Shown piece by piece: positions 61,491 through 64,000 of a stretch of DNA of 64,000 bases. Location: the NCBI GenBank assembly GCA_903896925.1, contig CAITZM010000136.1, positions 1 to 64,000 of the forward strand, given 5' to 3'. The position numbers were made by a program, and so were the translations under genes. The notes beneath the pieces are model-generated. The model had not been told where the DNA came from and did no database searches. It saw nothing but the letters and a program-made list of their open reading frames with translations. This DNA is from an uncultured Lentisphaerota bacterium (lineage in GTDB: Bacteria > Verrucomicrobiota > Kiritimatiellia > CAIQIC01). Each line of letters starts with the position of its first letter. Positions within the stretch are counted from its first letter, which is position 1.

Positions 61491-62638
61491 GCGCGTCCAC
61501 ACGTAAAAATAGCTGGGTCAAACAGAACTACGAGAACTTGCTGCTGGTCGTGGTCTTGCTGTTGCTGCTGTGCTCGGCGGTGTTTCTGGTGCTGCAGGTG
61601 AAGAACAAGACCGAGGAGCAGTCCGCCGTGCTGCCTCCGGCGCAATTCGCCAAGGCCGGGCGGATCAACCTGGCGGCCGAGGAAAAGAAACTGGAAGTGC
61701 TCGGTCGCACCAACTTCATGGATGTCGCGCTCGGCGTGATGGGCGACGAGTTGCGCGTCTCCTGCGTCAACCCCAAGTGCGCCAAGCCGATCCCGTATGC
61801 CGTGCTGGTCTGTCCGTTCTGCAAGGAGAAGCAGCCGGACGAAAAGAATCTGGAAGATATAAGCACGGTCGGCGATGGCATCCCGGATACGTGGAAGAAG
61901 AAGCACTCGTTCGACATCCTGGATCCGGTCGTGGCCAAGGCCGATCCCGACAACGATGGCTTCAACAATCTCGAAGAGTATCGCGCCAAGACCGATCCGC
62001 TGGACGCCAAGAGTCACCCCGATGTGGATTCCAAGCTGCGCGTCTGGGGCGTCAAGAAACGGGCCTTCCCGCTGCGTTTCATGAGCACCATGAAGATCGG
62101 CGCCAACGAATCCTTCCAGCTCAACCGGCCCAATGGCCGCACGTTGATGGTGAAGATCGGCGAAACGGCCGACGTTTACAGGGTGGTGGCGCATGAGGTC
62201 ACCGGGCCCGACGGTGACGTGCTGGTGCTGGAGAAAGGCGCCGAAAAATTGCGCCTCCCCAAGAACAAGGAACTGCAAAACTTTGACTTCACGGCTGACC
62301 TGATTCTGCTGCTGGATCGCAAGCACTACAGCAACCTGTCAAAGGGTGCGTCCTTCAAAATTCGCGAAACTGTTTACAATATTATTGACATCACTACCAA
62401 TGCCGTCACAATGCGCGGCCCGCCGCCGGGGAACGAGATGACCGTGCCCTTGATCAGTGATGAAGAGCGTGCGGAAGTGCTTAGCGAGATGCAGGCTGCG
62501 GTGGAAACCGCTCCTGTAGTTGTGCCGGGAAGGCCGGTTGCGCCGGCGGTGGCGCCAGTCGTGGCGCCGCCAGAGAACCGGGGTGGGCGGACGGTGCCGC
62601 GACAGCGAATTGATCAGCCCAAACGGCCGGGATATTGA
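61487..62638 (+). CDS. Amuc_1099-like membrane protein with zinc-ribbon and EF-type loop
   Basis: A 383-aa bitopic protein with a GTG start that overlaps the previous stop. A transmembrane helix (about 17-40; NLLLVVVLLLLLCSAVFLVL) precedes CVNPKCAKPIPYAVLVCPFC (a four-Cys zinc ribbon), then DPDNDGFNNLEEYRAKTDPL, a thrombospondin-3/EF-hand-like calcium loop, and two similar beta domains with FQLNRPNGRTLMVKIGETAD. A Pro/Val-rich tail ends it. In position it equals Amuc_1099. It could be the PilP-like link between the inner membrane and the secretin. Confidence 0.68.
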   Translation: MSASTRKNSWVKQNYENLLLVVVLLLLLCSAVFLVLQVKNKTEEQSAVLPPAQFAKAGRINLAAEEKKLEVLGRTNFMDVALGVMGDELRVSCVNPKCAKPIPYAVLVCPFCKEKQPDEKNLEDISTVGDGIPDTWKKKHSFDILDPVVAKADPDNDGFNNLEEYRAKTDPLDAKSHPDVDSKLRVWGVKKRAFPLRFMSTMKIGANESFQLNRPNGRTLMVKIGETADVYRVVAHEVTGPDGDVLVLEKGAEKLRLPKNKELQNFDFTADLILLLDRKHYSNLSKGASFKIRETVYNIIDITTNAVTMRGPPPGNEMTVPLISDEERAEVLSEMQAAVETAPVVVPGRPVAPAVAPVVAPPENRGGRTVPRQRIDQPKRPGY

Positions 62639-62665
62639 GAAAAATAATTTGAGAAGGAGTCAACC

Positions 62666-64000
62666 ATGATGAAGATGAGGCTGATCCAAACACTGACTGT
62701 GGCTGTAACCGTTTTGTGGGGTGGCTATGTGGTGGCGCAAGATGCCGCTGCCACAAACAACCTTTTGCAGGATGCACAAAAAGCGGCCGGCGTTGCCGCG
62801 CCCGCCGCGGCGGCGCCTGCTGCGGATGCGCCCGCAGCTCCGGCGGCTCCTGCGCCAGCCCCGGTGGCCGCCCCGGCCCCCGAGACTCCCGCACCCGTGC
62901 CGGCGCCCATGGCCCCCGCACCGGCCGCTGATGCAACGCCGGCTCCGGCCCCTGCGCCAGCGACCCCTCCGCCTGCTGCGGAAGCGGCTCCGGCCCCGGC
63001 CCCTGTACCCGCGGCCCCCGCGCCTGCAGCGGAAGCCACCCCGGTCCCGGCGGCAGCCCCCGCGGCGGCCCCTGCCGCCGAGACACCGGCGACCGCGACG
63101 CCGGCCGTCGTCATGCCTGGCACACCCGTGCCCGAAGGGTTGGTAGGTCAACCTCCGGCTGTTCCTCCCAAAGAGATGCAGGCCACACCGGCCGATGCCA
63201 AGGAATTGCAGCTACAGGAAGATCTGCGGCGCAAGGCCCTGAAGCAGCAGGCGGACAAAGCCGACAAGGCGGGCGACGCTGCCGTAAAGGATGGGAACTA
63301 CATCGAGGCGGCCAAATCCTTCGAGCAGAGCGTGGCGTTAATGCGCCAAGTAGGTACGGCCCTCAACTTGAGCAGCCTGTCCAACAAGATTGCCGAGGCC
63401 TATGGTCGCGCCGCGCAGGGGGCCGAGAAAATCGATGCCAGCAAAGCCCGCACCTACGCCACTTCTGCGCTCGGCTACGATAAGGGCGAGAAGCGCGCCC
63501 TCCGCACTTTGGCGTATCTGGACAAGCAGGACAGCAAGACCCGGACGACAGGGCCGGTCACGCCGCAGCGCGATACGAAAATCAAAGCGGAAAAAATTTC
63601 CATTCACGAAAAGCTGCTGGAAGGCCGCCAGTATTTCGAATTGAAGAAATATGACGAGGCCGAGGCGGATTTCGACAAGGTGCTTAGCGTGGATCCCTAC
63701 AACAAGGACGCGATGCGTTTCCTGCGCCGCATTGGGGATATCCGTTTTGAACTGAGCACCACCGAGCGCGAGGGTACGGTCACGGAGATGATGAACGCCG
63801 TACGTGACGAATGGAACCCGCACATCCGCAAGGAATCCTCCTTGGTTGCGCCTACGGTGACCCAGCCGGGCACGGTCGAGCAGAGCGATGTGCTGCGCAC
63901 TCGCCAGAAGCTGCAGAAACTCATCATTCCGCAGATCGAGTTCAAACAGGCCAACATTACGGACGTGCTCGACATCCTGTCCAAGGCCAGCGTGGAGGCC
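62666..64000 (+). CDS. Secretin-like protein (Amuc_1098-like), 3' end cut
   Basis: The open frame (445 codons) runs off the window. Signal peptide (KMRLIQTLTVAVTVLWGGYV), a very long Ala/Pro/Glu low-complexity stretch (about residues 42-155), then TPR-like helices (EGRQYFELKKYDEAEADFDK; SVDPYNKDAMRFLRR). It reaches KLIIPQIEFKQANITDVLDI, the beginning of a secretin N-domain. The secretin core should follow outside. A GAGAAGGAGTC ribosome site fixes the start. This gene would supply the outer-membrane pore of the pilus-like system. Amuc_1098 has the same combination of TPR and secretin. Confidence 0.82.
   Translation, partial: MMKMRLIQTLTVAVTVLWGGYVVAQDAAATNNLLQDAQKAAGVAAPAAAAPAADAPAAPAAPAPAPVAAPAPETPAPVPAPMAPAPAADATPAPAPAPATPPPAAEAAPAPAPVPAAPAPAAEATPVPAAAPAAAPAAETPATATPAVVMPGTPVPEGLVGQPPAVPPKEMQATPADAKELQLQEDLRRKALKQQADKADKAGDAAVKDGNYIEAAKSFEQSVALMRQVGTALNLSSLSNKIAEAYGRAAQGAEKIDASKARTYATSALGYDKGEKRALRTLAYLDKQDSKTRTTGPVTPQRDTKIKAEKISIHEKLLEGRQYFELKKYDEAEADFDKVLSVDPYNKDAMRFLRRIGDIRFELSTTEREGTVTEMMNAVRDEWNPHIRKESSLVAPTVTQPGTVEQSDVLRTRQKLQKLIIPQIEFKQANITDVLDILSKASVEA

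Noticed and set aside
62790-63120. Repetitive GCC/CCG-rich tract at first taken for a tandem-repeat array or CRISPR-like structure
   Set aside because: There are no constant repeat and spacer units. It is a coding low-complexity Ala/Pro linker in the secretin-like protein.

Overview
The window is a high-GC bacterial chromosome segment, most likely from the PVC superphylum (Verrucomicrobiota/Kiritimatiellota/Lentisphaerota side). The best evidence is the block 58,082-64,000, which has the gene order of the Akkermansia Amuc_1102-1098 pilus-like locus. It is supported by a rich set of exported glycan-active enzymes (DUF4450, DUF4832, GHL15, PL9-like, GH141-like, GH29) and by many dispersed palindromic repeats of the kind I associate with these genomes. 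The assignment comes from family recognition, not from a database search.

Layout. 10-1,641: groEL with a strong terminator. 1,847-12,835: a PadR-type regulator, a HAAS-domain/alpha-2-macroglobulin fusion with a CLEQ thioester motif, two small exported proteins and pbpC. This recalls the A2M-PbpC pairing of other Gram-negatives and may serve envelope defence and repair. 12,971-13,565: a decayed nucleotide cyclase. 14,090-26,165: an unusual envelope region. It has three copies of a coupled pair (exported YidD-like protein plus helical-repeat membrane protein), two LolA-like proteins, outer-membrane barrels, small GCCFG/YGS-YY proteins, TRL lipoproteins, folB and a DUF5684 protein. 26,344-36,446 (minus strand): a C39-like peptidase coupled to a hybrid histidine kinase, an SGNH lipoprotein coupled to a glycosyltransferase, larB-larC (nickel-pincer cofactor), a zincin-like protein and a Gfo/Idh/MocA oxidoreductase.

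36,889-37,791: an orphan antitoxin with a toxin stub, then a Cys-rich protein. 38,142-51,907: a sialate-O-acetylesterase-like enzyme, then a tightly coupled run of secreted carbohydrate-active genes with one broken pectate-lyase-like member. 52,209-57,743: a GH141-like beta-helix protein, a small lipoprotein, a small barrel and a GH29 alpha-L-fucosidase. 57,913: tRNA-Gly(TCC). 58,082-64,000: the pilus-like operon, ending in a secretin-like gene cut by the window edge.

Two themes cross the whole window. First, translational coupling is pervasive: ATGA or GTGA 4-base overlaps occur at fourteen gene junctions. Second, palindromic dispersed elements (TGTAG...CTACA, GGGGC-TTCC-GCCCC and CCACAGAGG types) lie between genes and in frame inside genes, notably pbpC, the A2M gene and the two small exported genes. 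Their stems show compensatory base changes between copies.
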